NCBI GenBank assembly: GCA_049289295.1
Contig: JBATLL010000041.1
Location: 372,001-436,000, forward strand
Direction of reading: 5' to 3'
DNA length: 64,000 bases
Origin: BOKV01 sp049289295
Lineage (GTDB): Bacteria; Pseudomonadota; Alphaproteobacteria; Rhizobiales; Rhizobiaceae
Shown one piece after another: positions 63,358-64,000 of the stretch (position 1 is its first letter; every line of letters starts with the position of its first letter). The notes under the pieces were generated by a model. That model saw only the letters and a program-made list of their open reading frames with translations. It was not told the origin of the DNA and did not search any database. A program made the translations under genes and the position numbers.

Positions 63358-64000
63358 ATGTCGGACGATTTTCTTCCCTACGGCAAGCAGACAATCACGC
63401 AAGCGGACCTGGATGCGGTTGCCAGGGCGCTTGTTGCGCCATTGATGACGACCGGCCCGCAGGTTGATGAATTCGAGGGAGCATTCGCCAAAAGGGTAGG
63501 GGCGCTGGAAGCAGTGGTTTGCTCGAATGGGACTGCCGCGCTGCACCTGGCATCGATGGCGCTTGGCCTAGGGCCAAACGACACGGTTCTTGCTCCCAGT
63601 CAGTCGTTCCTGGCGTCAGCCAACGGGCCGCATTATACCGGTGCGCGCATCGTGTTCATGGACTGCGACCCTGTCACTGGTCTGGTGACACCGGCCACAT
63701 TTCTGGAAGCGCTCGAGCGGGCAGGTGGCAAGGCATCGGCGGCGGTTATCGTCCATCTCAATGGCGAACATGGCGACATGGCGGGGATTGCAGCGGAAGC
63801 AAAGCCGCGTGGCATTCGCCTGATCGAGGATGCCTGCCACGCCATCGGAACGCGTTTTGACAGTGGCGGGGAAAACGGATCGATGGTGGAAGTGGGTTCC
63901 TGCCCGTATTCGGACATTGCCTGTTTCTCGCTGCATCCTGTCAAGACGATCACCATGGGCGAGGGCGGTGTGGCAACCACCAACAATCCGGCCCTTGCGA
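63358..64000 (+). CDS. pseC: PseC-type UDP-sugar aminotransferase (truncated by window end)
   Basis: The first 214 residues are present. They match the DegT/DnrJ/EryC1 aminotransferase family of PseC: FLPYGKQTITQADLDAVA (about residues 5-22), SNGTAALHLASMALGLG (about 57-73), DACHAIGTRF (about 158-167) and the PLP lysine in SLHPVKTITMGEGG (about 191-204). PseC makes UDP-4-amino-4,6-dideoxy-N-acetyl-beta-L-altrosamine from the 4-keto sugar. GGGAG lies six to eight bases upstream of the ATG at 63358. It is divergent from pseH. The stop codon is outside the window. Confidence 0.9.
   Translation, partial: MSDDFLPYGKQTITQADLDAVARALVAPLMTTGPQVDEFEGAFAKRVGALEAVVCSNGTAALHLASMALGLGPNDTVLAPSQSFLASANGPHYTGARIVFMDCDPVTGLVTPATFLEALERAGGKASAAVIVHLNGEHGDMAGIAAEAKPRGIRLIEDACHAIGTRFDSGGENGSMVEVGSCPYSDIACFSLHPVKTITMGEGGVATTNNPALA

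Overview
The window reads as chromosomal DNA from an alphaproteobacterium, most likely of the order Hyphomicrobiales (Rhizobiales). The markers are tight-adherence pilus genes cpaB-cpaC, the trxB-lsrB gene pair, an ArsR-methyltransferase fusion in front of metF, a BA14K-type exported protein, a UvrB with long extensions, and a GC-rich background with short intergenic gaps. This placement is inferred from gene content and order; no rRNA or tRNA gene was seen.

Layout. 1-1.7 kb: Flp pilus genes cpaB and partial cpaC (minus strand). 1.9-13 kb: mostly envelope and housekeeping genes, including a TerC-like protein, hydrolases, EttA and an SDR, followed by a plus-strand run of CHASE2 adenylate cyclase, an exported FecR-like protein, a YjgN-type membrane protein and an M48 protease. 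13-17.7 kb: AhpD-like, MOSC, GST and DUF2293 proteins, then the ArsR-methyltransferase regulator and metF behind a strong palindromic operator. A 27-residue membrane protein gene with its own ribosome binding site and terminator follows.

18.6-25.6 kb is a genomic island inserted into the 3' end of uvrB. A perfect 101-bp direct repeat of uvrB coding sequence bounds it, and the displaced old uvrB tail survives as a remnant at 18.4-18.7 kb. The island carries a membrane protein, a DUF6471 regulator divergent from an IS1595-type transposase (with repeated operator-like motifs between them), a Panacea-type antitoxin with a candidate toxin, a small unknown protein, and an AT-rich cassette encoding a SIR2-like NADase and a P-loop NTPase. 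The last two reading frames are in phase and separated by a single TAA plus 17 sense codons. They are either a two-gene operon or one SIR2-STAND-like gene split by a stop codon. This cassette, a probable anti-phage (NAD-depleting) system, is the most interesting item in the window.

25.4-55 kb is ordinary chromosome: uvrB, paired EF-hand proteins, a TAXI solute-binding protein, a VHL-beta-domain exported protein, a reductive-dehalogenase-like iron-sulfur protein, a patatin lipoprotein, BA14K and TPR proteins, a PQQ-type sugar dehydrogenase, aspartate aminotransferase, an EF-G paralogue that lacks the catalytic histidine, an L,D-transpeptidase, and trxB-lsrB. 55.3-64 kb is a surface-glycan locus with several glycosyltransferases, an FkbM methyltransferase and pseudaminic acid genes pseF, pseI, pseH and pseC (pseC runs off the end of the window). 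Together these make and transfer CMP-pseudaminic acid-type sugars to a surface structure.
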